64,000 bases of DNA from Flavobacterium celericrescens. GTDB lineage: Bacteria > Bacteroidota > Bacteroidia > Flavobacteriales > Flavobacteriaceae. Within the stretch, counting starts at the first letter, position 1. Each line of letters begins with the position of its first letter. The notes under the pieces are model-generated. The model did not search any database, had not been told where the DNA came from, and saw only the letters and a list, made by a program, of their open reading frames with translations. Shown here in pieces: positions 25,431-33,794 of the stretch. A program made the position numbers and the translations under genes. The stretch lies in NCBI RefSeq assembly GCF_011392075.1, contig NZ_JAAJBV010000005.1, forward strand, positions 124,001 through 188,000, read 5' to 3'.

Positions 25431-25994
25431 ATGTCAAGTATTAGATTGTATTTTCAGCTTTTAATTTTTCTTTTAGCTTTTTCAATGAAAGCTCAAACGA
25501 CTGATACATTGAAGTTAGAAAGTAAAAAATCGGTTTCTCTGGAGTCATATCGACAAGTGTTTTGGGATGATTTGCCTAAGCCATATAATTGGACAAATGA
25601 TTATGAAAACTTATTTTCTGATATAGAAGAGAAAGAATTAAATCAAATTATTTCAAATTTTGAAAAAGAAACAACAGTTGAAATAGCAATTGTAACTATT
25701 GACACATTTAAAGTTTCTAAAGAAAAATTCGAAGATTTATCATTACATATTGCCAGAACTTGGGGTGTTGGTAAAAAAGATAAATCAAATGGAGTTTTAA
25801 TTGCTATTTCTGATGGATATAGACAAATTAGAATTCAAAATGGAGACGGAATTACTTTATTAATTTCTGATGAAGAAACAACGAATATTATTAAAAATCA
25901 AGTCATTCCATATTTTAAAAAAGAAGAATATTTTGAAGGTACTCAAGCTTGTTTATTAGAAATAATTAAGTTGTTGAAAGTTCGATTAAAATAA
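25431..25994 (+). CDS. TPM-domain protein
   Basis: A 187-residue protein with signal peptide (about 1-22, FSMKAQ) and one TPM domain. The domain shows TVEIAIVTIDTF, a GVGKKDKSNGVLIAISDGYRQIRIQNGDG core, and a following helical end (IIKNQVIPYFKKEEYFEGTQACLLEI). TPM domains occur in periplasmic or membrane-attached proteins linked to photosystem repair in plants and to unknown functions in bacteria. ATG 25431 is chosen; a TTG 15 bases upstream overlaps the previous gene. It precedes menC. Confidence 0.88.
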   Translation: MSSIRLYFQLLIFLLAFSMKAQTTDTLKLESKKSVSLESYRQVFWDDLPKPYNWTNDYENLFSDIEEKELNQIISNFEKETTVEIAIVTIDTFKVSKEKFEDLSLHIARTWGVGKKDKSNGVLIAISDGYRQIRIQNGDGITLLISDEETTNIIKNQVIPYFKKEEYFEGTQACLLEIIKLLKVRLK

Positions 25995-26027
25995 ACTTCT
26001 TATAACTCATAAACTTTTAGCCTTATT

Positions 26028-27077
26028 TTGAAAGCAACTTACAAAAAATACATTCTCAATTTCAAAAGACCGAGTGGTACTTCTAGAGGTGTGATGACTG
26101 AGAAAGAAACTTGGTTTTTAATCTTGGAAGAAAACGGAAAAATTGGAATAGGTGAGTGTGGTATTTTAAGAACACTTTCTATAGACGATAGACCCGATTA
26201 TGAAGAAAAATTGCAATGGGTTTGTCGTAATATTCATATAGGTGAAAAACAACTTTTAGAAGCATTAATAGAATTCCCATCGATTCAGTTTGGGGTTGAA
26301 ACTGCTTTCCGTTCTTTGGGTTCAAAAACACCTTTTGATTTGTTTCCTTCTGCTTTTACGCAAGGTGAAAAAAACATGCAGATTAATGGTCTGGTTTGGA
26401 TGGGAAATGAGTTGTTTATGAAAGCTCAAATTGAGGAAAAATTAGTACAAGGGTTTACCTGTATAAAATTAAAAATTGGCGCCATAGATTTTGAAAAAGA
26501 ATTGGATTTATTACGATTTATTCGCCAAAATTTTGATGCAAAAACGATCGAAATTCGTGTTGATGCTAACGGTGCTTTTGATTTAAGTGAAGCTTTATAT
26601 AAATTGAATCAATTATCTGGATTTGAATTACATAGTATAGAGCAGCCTATTCAAAAAAACAATACTGACAAGATGGCAGAACTGTGTAAAACCACTCCTT
26701 TTCCTATTGCGTTGGATGAAGAACTGATTGGTGTATTTGGACGTGATAAGAAAGAAGAATTATTGGTTAAAATTCAGCCACAATATATCATTTTAAAGCC
26801 AAGTTTGGTGGGTGGATTTAATGGTGTTTTGGAGTGGATTTCTGTGGCAGAAAAGTACAATATTGGATGGTGGATTACGTCGGCTTTAGAAAGTAATATT
26901 GGCTTAAATTCGATCACTCAATTTACTTATATTTTGCAAAATCCGTTGCCTCAAGGATTAGGAACTGGAGGTTTATATACCAATAATTTTGATTGCCCTT
27001 TAGAAATTAAAAATGGAAAAATTCAATACAATCAAGAAAAAAAATGGGACATTTCTAATTTAGGATTAGAACTATAA
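26028..27077 (+). CDS. menC: o-succinylbenzoate synthase, TTG start
   Basis: A 349-residue enolase-superfamily enzyme that dehydrates SHCHC to o-succinylbenzoate in menaquinone synthesis. Catalytic features: IKLKIG (Lys-x-Lys), RVDANGAF (Asp), IEQP (Glu), ALDEEL (Asp) and ILKPSLVGG (Lys). Homology seems to begin at KATYKKYILNFKRPSGTSRG, directly after TTG 26028; the first in-frame ATG is in the GVMTEKE segment and would remove conserved residues, so TTG is the likely start. The gene closes the men cluster; menE is not beside it. Confidence 0.93.
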   Translation: MKATYKKYILNFKRPSGTSRGVMTEKETWFLILEENGKIGIGECGILRTLSIDDRPDYEEKLQWVCRNIHIGEKQLLEALIEFPSIQFGVETAFRSLGSKTPFDLFPSAFTQGEKNMQINGLVWMGNELFMKAQIEEKLVQGFTCIKLKIGAIDFEKELDLLRFIRQNFDAKTIEIRVDANGAFDLSEALYKLNQLSGFELHSIEQPIQKNNTDKMAELCKTTPFPIALDEELIGVFGRDKKEELLVKIQPQYIILKPSLVGGFNGVLEWISVAEKYNIGWWITSALESNIGLNSITQFTYILQNPLPQGLGTGGLYTNNFDCPLEIKNGKIQYNQEKKWDISNLGLEL

Positions 27078-27178
27078 TCTTCTTAATTTTGTATCCATAA
27101 TTTTGTTATTAGTATAAGATTTATAGTCGGTCAAAAGCAAACTTTTTTCTTTCAACTTTTAACTTTTAACCAAAAAAA

Positions 27179-27760
27179 ATGTTTCGTTTAAAATTACCAA
27201 CAGACCCAAGATGGGCAAATATTGCTGAAGGAAATTTAGAAGAAATTCTAACTGACCATGCTTGGTGTGAATTAAAAGCTTCTTCAAATGCTATTATGCT
27301 AATTAATTTGTTACCAGAATTTACAGAAATAACCACTGAGCTGACTAAAATAGCAAAAGAGGAAATGGATCATTTTGAACAAGTTCACGAAATTATTAAA
27401 GCAAGAGGATGGGTTTTAGGGCGCGAACGCAAGGATAGTTATGTAAATGATTTGTTTAAGTTTATGAAACCCGGAAATCGTAAGCATTTGATTGTAGAAC
27501 GAATGCTATTTGCAGCTATGATTGAAGCAAGAAGCTGTGAACGTTTCAAAGTGCTTTCAGATAATATTAAAGATGAGGAATTAGCTGTTTTTTACAAAGA
27601 ATTAATGATTAGTGAAGCAGGTCATTATACGTCTTTCTTGCAATTTGCACATGATTTAGCTGAAGAAGGTTACGATGTTAAAAAACGTTGGGAAGAATGG
27701 TTAGACTTTGAAGCAAAAATCATTCAAAGTTATGGTAAAACAGAAACAATCCATGGATAG
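27179..27760 (+). CDS. miaE: tRNA-(ms2io6A)-hydroxylase
   Basis: A 193-residue diiron enzyme of the ferritin-like superfamily that hydroxylates the isopentenyl side chain of the modified adenosine next to the tRNA anticodon. Iron ligands are visible in two four-helix-bundle motifs, EEMDHFEQVHE (about residues 61-71) and SEAGHYTSF (about 142-150), with an earlier Glu in the WCELKAS helix and another in AMIEARSCERF. It has its own leader and a bidirectional terminator downstream. Confidence 0.93.
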   Translation: MFRLKLPTDPRWANIAEGNLEEILTDHAWCELKASSNAIMLINLLPEFTEITTELTKIAKEEMDHFEQVHEIIKARGWVLGRERKDSYVNDLFKFMKPGNRKHLIVERMLFAAMIEARSCERFKVLSDNIKDEELAVFYKELMISEAGHYTSFLQFAHDLAEEGYDVKKRWEEWLDFEAKIIQSYGKTETIHG

Positions 27761-27766
27761 TATAAT

Positions 27767-27797
27767 AAAAAAAGCCCTGAATTTCAGGGCTTTTTTT
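27767..27797. terminator. Bidirectional terminator
   Basis: Stem AAAAAAAGCCCTGA / TCAGGGCTTTTTTT (27767-27780 with 27784-27797) between convergent miaE and DUF3276 genes. The same core is reused at 59666 and 60321. Confidence 0.9.
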
Positions 27798-27798
27798 A

Positions 27799-28173
27799 TT
27801 AAATATCGTCAAAATCAATATTTGTAAAACTTTCGGCTGATTTTACTTCTTCAGTATTTTCAGCATAATTTTCTCTTTTAAAATCTTTCTGATGTCTTTC
27901 AGAAATTACCTCTTCACCTTTTTGGTCTAAAACAAAATCTACCATTTCGTCTAAAATTTCTCTGAAAGCGGCAAAATCTTCTTTGTATAAATAAATTTTG
28001 TGTTTCTTAAAATGAAAAGAACCGTCTTCTTCTGTAAATTTTTTACTTTCTGTAATTGTAATGTAGTAATCGTCTGCTTTTGTTGCTCTTACATCAAAGA
28101 AATATGTTCTTCTTCCTGCTCGCAATACTTTAGAAAAAATATCTTCTTTTTCTAACATTTCATTTTCTCTCAT
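27799..28173 (-). CDS. DUF3276 family PUR-alpha-like nucleic-acid-binding protein
   Basis: A 124-residue protein of the Bacteroidota DUF3276 family, which has a PUR-alpha repeat fold that binds single-stranded nucleic acid. The core (residues 6-85) contains KVLRAGRRTYFFDVRATKADD and SFHFKKHKIYLYKEDFAAF, followed by an acidic, probably disordered tail rich in Glu and Asp. It is monocistronic. A role in RNA binding is inferred from the fold. Confidence 0.88.
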   Translation of the reverse strand: MRENEMLEKEDIFSKVLRAGRRTYFFDVRATKADDYYITITESKKFTEEDGSFHFKKHKIYLYKEDFAAFREILDEMVDFVLDQKGEEVISERHQKDFKRENYAENTEEVKSAESFTNIDFDDI

Positions 28174-28242
28174 AATCCTACTGTCAAATTAATTAGTTAT
28201 AGCGAATCAAAAATCTAAAAAAAAAATGTATAAAACAATAGT

Positions 28243-30027
28243 TTAGTTAATTTCTTTTTCTGAAAGTTGTTTTATATACAATTCTTTGTAATAACCATTA
28301 TGTTCTATGAGTTGATTATGAGTGCCTTGCTCAATTATTTTGCCGTCTTCAAGAATTAAAATCATGTCGGCATTTTTTGCTGAAGAAACTCTGTGACTTA
28401 CAATAATTGTTGTTTTGTCTTTACAATAGTCTAAAAGATTGTTTAAAATAATCTCCTCAGTTTCAGTATCTACAGCACTTAAACAATCATCTAAAAGTAA
28501 AATAGGGGCATTTTTAATTAATGCTCTAGCAATCGAAACGCGCTGTTTTTGTCCGCCAGAAAGTGTTATACCTCTTTCGCCTAAAATAGTTTCATATTGT
28601 TCATTAAAAGTAATAATATTATCATGAACAACAGCTTTTTTAGCAGCTTCAATTACTTCGGTATCTGTGGCGTTTTCATTGCCAAATTTGATGTTGTTTT
28701 TTATACTATCTGAAAATAAAAAAGCATCTTGGGGCACCACGCTAATTTGATTTCTCAAGTCATACAAGTTTACATGCTTTATCGGTTGATTGTCAATGGT
28801 AATCGAGCCGTCATTTACATCATATAAACGACTGATTAAGGATAGAATTGTTGATTTTCCTGAACCTGTTTTCCCTAGTATTGCTAATGTTTTACCTTTT
28901 TCGATGGTAAACGAAATGTTTTCTAAAGCTTTGATGTTTGTGTCTTCATAAATAAAAGATACATTATTAAAAGCTATTGTTCCTTCAATTTTAGAATGTG
29001 TAGTAGTGGTATTTTTAATTTCTGGTTCTTCTTTTAGAAATTCATTGATTCGCTTTTGCGATGCTTCGGCTTCTTGAACTAAAGAAGATACCCAGCCTAA
29101 TGAAGCTACTGGCCAAGTTAGCATGTTGATGTATAAAATAAACTGAGCAATTACGCCAATACTCTCTATTTCTGGATCGTTGTTAATGTACATAGAACCA
29201 CCAACATAAACAACTACTAAATTACTCAAGCCAATAAGTAAAATCATTAATGGACCAAATAATGAGTTTACTTTAGCTAAATCCATTGCTTTAGCCTTAC
29301 TTTCTTTTGTTAGTTCAAAAAAATCATCTTGCTTTTTATTTTCAATAGCATATGCTTTTATTACTCGAATACCTGAAAAAATTTCTTGTGTAAATGAAAA
29401 TAAATTTGATAAATTTTGCTGAAAAGCACCACTTCTCTTATGAATTTCTGAACTAATTTTAAAAATACTATACGATAATAAAGGTAGTGGAAGTAAAGAA
29501 TATAAGGTAAGCTTCGGCGAAATATTGTACATATACACCACTACAATTGTAAATCGCATAACCGTGTTTAAAGAATACATAACGGCAGGTCCTACATACA
29601 TTCTTACTTTGCCTACATCTTCACTAATTCGATTCATTAAATCGCCTGTTCGATTGCGTTTGTAAAAACTTTGAGTCAAATTTTGATAATGATTAAAAAT
29701 TTCATTCTTCAAATCAAACTCAACATAACGTGACATCACTATGAGTGTTTGACGCATTAGAAAAGTAAAAAAACCAGCTATAATTGTGGTTGCCAGTATG
29801 TAAAGAATGTTTTTTAATAACGAATATTTTAATAAACCAACATCTTTATGCGTTGATTTTACAAAATCTTCAATCACTTTTATGGAGTTTCCAATAAGCT
29901 CTGGAGTAAATAAAGAAAATATTTGTGCGATAATAGTTATAAATAAGCCCAACAAGAAGCGATATTTATATTTGATAAAATATTTGTTTAAATATTGTAA
30001 TTCTTTCATAGTATTTTTAGATGTCAT
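28243..30027 (-). CDS. ABC transporter, fused permease and ATPase (exporter type)
   Basis: A 594-residue half-transporter with six membrane helices (about 15-320) and a nucleotide-binding domain with Walker A GKTGSGKST, signature LSGGQKQR, Walker B ILLLDDCLSAVD and a switch His in IIVSHR. It works as a dimer in the inner membrane and belongs to the MsbA/multidrug exporter group; YheH/YheI-like proteins look similar. Substrate cannot be told. It is monocistronic and divergent from leucine dehydrogenase across a very AT-rich 175-base gap. Confidence 0.92.
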   Translation of the reverse strand: MTSKNTMKELQYLNKYFIKYKYRFLLGLFITIIAQIFSLFTPELIGNSIKVIEDFVKSTHKDVGLLKYSLLKNILYILATTIIAGFFTFLMRQTLIVMSRYVEFDLKNEIFNHYQNLTQSFYKRNRTGDLMNRISEDVGKVRMYVGPAVMYSLNTVMRFTIVVVYMYNISPKLTLYSLLPLPLLSYSIFKISSEIHKRSGAFQQNLSNLFSFTQEIFSGIRVIKAYAIENKKQDDFFELTKESKAKAMDLAKVNSLFGPLMILLIGLSNLVVVYVGGSMYINNDPEIESIGVIAQFILYINMLTWPVASLGWVSSLVQEAEASQKRINEFLKEEPEIKNTTTTHSKIEGTIAFNNVSFIYEDTNIKALENISFTIEKGKTLAILGKTGSGKSTILSLISRLYDVNDGSITIDNQPIKHVNLYDLRNQISVVPQDAFLFSDSIKNNIKFGNENATDTEVIEAAKKAVVHDNIITFNEQYETILGERGITLSGGQKQRVSIARALIKNAPILLLDDCLSAVDTETEEIILNNLLDYCKDKTTIIVSHRVSSAKNADMILILEDGKIIEQGTHNQLIEHNGYYKELYIKQLSEKEIN

Positions 30028-30202
30028 AACATTTTCTTATCAAATCCATTAAAAAGCTAATGTATTGATAATGAAGTATTATTCTTTTTTATAACATTTC
30101 ATTGCTAAATTATTAAAAAATACATAATTTTTTAATTCATTTTAAAATTATCCGTAATATTGTAATCAAATATTGAATAATTTTCAACCCAAATCAAATC
30201 AC

Positions 30203-31306
30203 ATGACAGCAGATTTATTAAAAGCTAATGAGCTTCATAAAGTAGACCCAGTTTTTGGTCAAGTTTCTTTTGATGGTCATGAACAAGTTGTATTTTGTCA
30301 CGACAAAGATACAGGATTAAAAGCAATTATTGGAATTCATAACACAGTTTTAGGACCTGCATTAGGAGGAACAAGAATGTGGAATTATACAAATGAGTGG
30401 GAAGCATTGAATGATGTTTTACGTTTATCGCGCGGAATGTCTTTTAAAAACTCGATTTCTGGATTAAATTTAGGTGGAGGTAAAGCAGTTATCATTGGTG
30501 ATGCTAAAACTCAAAAAACACCTGAATTGATGACTAAATTCGGACAGTTTGTAGACTCATTATCAGGAAAATATATTACTGCAGAAGATGTTGGTATGGA
30601 AACTAAAGATATGGATATTGTTAGTGAAGTAACCAAACATGTTGCTGGAATTTCTGTTGAAAAAGGAGGTTCTGGAAATCCATCGCCTGTGACTGCTTAT
30701 GGTGTGTTTATGGGTATGAAAGCTGCTGCAAAATATAAATATGGTTCAGATAATTTAGAAGGTAAAAAAGTATTAGTACAAGGAATTGGTCACGTGGGTG
30801 AAGTATTAGTACAACATTTAACAGAAAGTGGAGCAATCGTAACGGTTACTGATATTAACGAAGATAGAGTACATCAAATAGGTGCTAAATATGGAGCTAA
30901 AATATTTACTGGTGCAGATTTATACAGCGCTGATGTGGATATTTATGCGCCTTGCGCTTTAGGAGCTACCATTAATGATAATACAATCGACAAAATTAAA
31001 GCTTCAATTATTGCAGGTGCTGCAAATAATCAGTTAGCTAATGAAGCGGTTCATGGAAAAATTTTGAAAGAAAAAGGTATTTTATACGCACCAGATTTCT
31101 TAATTAATGCAGGTGGAGTTATCAATGTGTATTCAGAAATTGTAAATTGGTCAAGAGAGCAAGTGATGCAAAAAACTGAAAATATCTATAACACAGCATT
31201 AGAGATTTTCAAATTTGCTGATGATAATAATATTACAACACATCAAGCCGCTTTTTCAATGGCACAAAAGCGTATTGATGATACAAAAAATGGGTTAAAC
31301 AAGTAA
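30203..31306 (+). CDS. ldh: Leucine dehydrogenase (Glu/Leu/Phe/Val dehydrogenase family)
   Basis: A 367-residue NAD-dependent dehydrogenase that deaminates branched-chain amino acids to 2-oxo acids. Visible are the substrate motif GPALGGTRMW, the catalytic-lysine region LNLGGGKAVI, the Asp of AEDVGM, and the NAD fold GIGHVGEVLVQHL. I use ATG 30203, since the TTG 30 bases upstream adds a non-conserved stretch. Family length is about 365. It precedes nusB but is separated by a hairpin and promoter. Confidence 0.93.
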   Translation: MTADLLKANELHKVDPVFGQVSFDGHEQVVFCHDKDTGLKAIIGIHNTVLGPALGGTRMWNYTNEWEALNDVLRLSRGMSFKNSISGLNLGGGKAVIIGDAKTQKTPELMTKFGQFVDSLSGKYITAEDVGMETKDMDIVSEVTKHVAGISVEKGGSGNPSPVTAYGVFMGMKAAAKYKYGSDNLEGKKVLVQGIGHVGEVLVQHLTESGAIVTVTDINEDRVHQIGAKYGAKIFTGADLYSADVDIYAPCALGATINDNTIDKIKASIIAGAANNQLANEAVHGKILKEKGILYAPDFLINAGGVINVYSEIVNWSREQVMQKTENIYNTALEIFKFADDNNITTHQAAFSMAQKRIDDTKNGLNK

Positions 31307-31325
31307 TTCGTTTTAAATAAAATTG

Positions 31326-31362
31326 TATTTTTGCAGAGCGAAAGGAGTTATTCTTTCGCTCT
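31326..31362 (+). promoter_or_regulatory. nusB promoter and 5' leader hairpin
   Basis: TATTTTTG (31326-31333) is an exact -7 element. A perfect 10-bp stem (31335-31344 with 31353-31362) begins at about the predicted transcription start. It could be the terminator of ldh or a hairpin at the very 5' end of the nusB mRNA. Confidence 0.62.
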
Positions 31363-31389
31363 CTTAATTTTATAAAGTTCTTAATTAGT

Positions 31390-32331
31390 ATGTTAAACAG
31401 AAGACATATCCGAGTAAAAGTAATGCAAAGTATTTATGCTATGCATCAACACCAATCTGATAATTTAGATAAAGAAGAAAAATTCTTGTATCAAAGTATC
31501 GAAAACACCCAAGACTTGTATCTTTTATTGCTTTCAGCACTTATTGAAATCAAAAAGAAAGAAGAAATTTACATGGAATTAGCTTCAAAAAAACATTTAG
31601 CTACTAAAGAAGAACGCAATCCAAGTTTAAAATTTGTTCAAAATAAAGTTTTAGTATTGTTAGCCGAGTCTGAAGCATTAGAAGAAGCTTTAGAGGATCG
31701 AAAAATTAACAATTGGAAACAAAATGACGACATTATTTTGATGCTAATTGAATCGATTAAAGCTAGTGAGTTGTATCAAAAATATATGCAAAAACCAGAA
31801 GGTAGCTTTGATGATGATAAATATTTTATAGCTGATTTATATACAGAAGTAATTGCTCCAAGTGATAAATTATATGACTATTTGGAAGATTATAAGTTAA
31901 CTTGGGTAGATGATTTGCCAGGAATTAACACTTTGATTCTAAAACAAATTAAACAATTAAAGTCAGTTGACGATGCTTTAGTTGTTCCTAAAGTGTATAA
32001 AGATGAAGATGATAAAGATTTTGTAAAAAACTTATTTAGAAAAACAGTTTTAAACGAAGTTGAATTATCAAAAGAATATATTGATAAAACGCCTAATTGG
32101 GACGTGGAACGTATTGCTGAAATCGATACAATTATCTTGAAAATGGCTATTTGTGAATTGTTAAAATTTCCATCAATTCCTGCAAAAGTTACAATTAACG
32201 AATATTTAGAGATTGCAAAAGAATATTCTACACCAAAAAGTAGTATTTTTATCAACGGAATTTTAGACAACTTAGTCAAAGAATTTACACAAGACGGAAA
32301 ATTAAAAAAATCAGGTAGAGGTTTATTATAA
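31390..32331 (+). CDS. nusB: Transcription antitermination factor NusB (long form)
   Basis: A 313-residue protein, roughly twice the length of E. coli NusB. The C-terminal half (about 165-300) carries the NusB fold, ending with the conserved AICELLKFPSIPAKVTINEYLEIAKEYSTPKSSIFINGIL. The N-terminus begins with the NusB-like MLNRRHIRVKVMQSIYAMHQ, so the protein is elongated within the family as is usual in Bacteroidota. NusB with NusE binds boxA RNA and supports rRNA transcription. It starts an operon with a DUF1573 lipoprotein and yajC. Confidence 0.95.
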   Translation: MLNRRHIRVKVMQSIYAMHQHQSDNLDKEEKFLYQSIENTQDLYLLLLSALIEIKKKEEIYMELASKKHLATKEERNPSLKFVQNKVLVLLAESEALEEALEDRKINNWKQNDDIILMLIESIKASELYQKYMQKPEGSFDDDKYFIADLYTEVIAPSDKLYDYLEDYKLTWVDDLPGINTLILKQIKQLKSVDDALVVPKVYKDEDDKDFVKNLFRKTVLNEVELSKEYIDKTPNWDVERIAEIDTIILKMAICELLKFPSIPAKVTINEYLEIAKEYSTPKSSIFINGILDNLVKEFTQDGKLKKSGRGLL

Positions 32332-32343
32332 AATTTAAAAATT

Positions 32344-32820
32344 ATGATGAAAAAATCAATTGGGTTTTTAGCCCTTTCAGTGGTTTTAATGACTACTTCA
32401 TGCAAACAAGAGAGTGCAGCTGATAAAATTACTGACGCTGATATGAAAGCACTTGAAGCTGAAAAAGCATTAGGTGGAAAATTACCAAAAGTAAAACTAG
32501 ATAAACTGGTTCATGACTTTGGAACTATTAATGAAGGGGACAAAGTAGAAACAGAATTCATAGTAACAAATGACGGTGAAGCAGATTTAGTTATTGCCGA
32601 AGCAAAAGGAAGTTGCGGATGTACTGTGCCACAACCACCAAAAGATCCTATTAAACCAGGAGATTCTGCGCCAATAAAAGTTTCGTTTAACTCTCAAGGT
32701 AAGCCTGGAGCACAAGAAAAAACGGTTACATTAACGACCAATACTGAAAATGGTCATGAAACATTTCAAATTAAAGCAAACGTAACACCAAAAGCGGGAA
32801 TTGCCGCAACAAATAAATAG
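32344..32820 (+). CDS. DUF1573 lipoprotein
   Basis: A 158-residue lipoprotein; hydrophobic residues 5-18 end in the lipobox TTSC (Cys20). A single DUF1573 immunoglobulin-like domain follows at about 50-145, with HDFGTINEGDKVETEFIVTN and the signature GSCGCTVPQPPKDPIKPG. Function is unknown across Bacteroidota. It is 12 bases after nusB and 8 bases before yajC, a gene order seen often in Flavobacteria. Confidence 0.9.
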   Translation: MMKKSIGFLALSVVLMTTSCKQESAADKITDADMKALEAEKALGGKLPKVKLDKLVHDFGTINEGDKVETEFIVTNDGEADLVIAEAKGSCGCTVPQPPKDPIKPGDSAPIKVSFNSQGKPGAQEKTVTLTTNTENGHETFQIKANVTPKAGIAATNK

Positions 32821-32828
32821 TAATTATT

Positions 32829-33098
32829 ATGATGAATCAGAATACTTTGATGTTACTTGCAATGATTGCAGTAATGTATTTTTTTATGATTATGCCAGCT
32901 CAAAGAAGAGCAAAAAAAGAAAAAGCTTTTGAAAACGGATTAAAAGTAGGAGATAAAATTATCACTAAATCAGGAATTCATGGTAAAATTGCCGAAATGA
33001 CTGATGATACAGTAGTAATTGAAACAATGGCTGGAAAAATTAAAATGGAAAAATCAGCTATTTCATCTGAATTAAGTGCAAAATTAGCTGCTAAATAA
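32829..33098 (+). CDS. yajC: Preprotein translocase subunit YajC
   Basis: An 89-residue single-pass inner membrane protein. One helix (about residues 7-23, LMLLAMIAVMYFFMIMPAQRRAKKE) is followed by a small beta domain with the YajC pattern LKVGDKIITKSGIHGKI. YajC associates with SecDF and the Sec translocon. It is last in the nusB operon and is followed by a bidirectional terminator. Confidence 0.95.
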   Translation: MMNQNTLMLLAMIAVMYFFMIMPAQRRAKKEKAFENGLKVGDKIITKSGIHGKIAEMTDDTVVIETMAGKIKMEKSAISSELSAKLAAK

Positions 33099-33114
33099 GC
33101 TAAATAAAATCATA

Positions 33115-33148
33115 AAAAAGCCGAATTTCGATAGAAGTTCGGCTTTTT
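33115..33148. terminator. Bidirectional terminator
   Basis: Stem AAAAAGCCGAA / TTCGGCTTTTT (33115-33125 with 33138-33148) between convergent yajC and YdeI-like genes. Confidence 0.88.
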
Positions 33149-33150
33149 GT

Positions 33151-33729
33151 TTATCTGTATTTGTCGTTTAATCCTTTTCCTTCAAAAATCATAGGAAGAA
33201 TTTTTTCTAGACGCGCAAGTTGTGTTTTTTCTTGCTTGGCAGATGTAATGTGCTCAATAAATTCTCTTTGCTTATAAGGAGAAAAGGCATTAAATTTTGT
33301 TTTTAATTCTAAATTATTGTCTAATTCTTTTTGAAGAATTTCAGGAATAATTGTTTCTTTTTTTTCTTTTGGAATCATCAATCCTTTTTCTTCAATCTCA
33401 ATTGCTTCATAGATATAGGATAAAATTAATTTTTCATCAATATCATTTATCGATTTGAATCGCATTTGACGTAATGATTTCGTGTTTTCTTCATTGGCAT
33501 TAATCAGCAGCTTTTTTTCGTCGGTTAAAAAAACACCATTGTAAAACCAAATGCCAAAATATGACTTAAATCCACCAACACCAACTACATTTTTATTTTT
33601 GTGAGTATAAACAGGACCTCCCCATTTAGTAGTTTCTATTAGCGATGTTTTTTTAATGATGTTATGCAAAAGCTCAATTTCTTCAGCCCATTGATTGGTT
33701 TTATTCCATTTGTTTTCTTTTTCTAACAT
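33151..33729 (-). CDS. YdeI/OmpD-associated family protein (DUF1801)
   Basis: A 192-residue soluble protein. An N-terminal DUF1801-type domain (about 10-110) includes TKWGGPVYTHKNKNVVGVGGFKSYFGIWF. The C-terminal YdeI-like tail includes PEILQKELDNN and FSPYKQREFIEHITSAKQEKTQLARLEKILPMI, a pattern found in YdeI proteins and linked in Gram-positives to bacteriocin-related genes. Function here is unknown. Monocistronic. Confidence 0.88.
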   Translation of the reverse strand: MLEKENKWNKTNQWAEEIELLHNIIKKTSLIETTKWGGPVYTHKNKNVVGVGGFKSYFGIWFYNGVFLTDEKKLLINANEENTKSLRQMRFKSINDIDEKLILSYIYEAIEIEEKGLMIPKEKKETIIPEILQKELDNNLELKTKFNAFSPYKQREFIEHITSAKQEKTQLARLEKILPMIFEGKGLNDKYR

Positions 33730-33766
33730 AGACTCAATTTAAGTAATTCAAAAATAATAAATAAAA

Positions 33767-33788
33767 AAAGAGGAATTGAATCCTCTTT
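33767..33788 (-). terminator. Rho-independent terminator of the M28 peptidase gene
   Basis: AAAGAGGA / TCCTCTTT stem (33767-33774 with 33781-33788), followed by T-run on the minus strand. Confidence 0.8.
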
Positions 33789-33794
33789 CTTATT

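Noticed and set aside
31890..32405. 171-codon open frame opposite the nusB end
   Set aside because: Antisense to well-conserved NusB and the DUF1573 start; composition reflects the complement of coding sequence.
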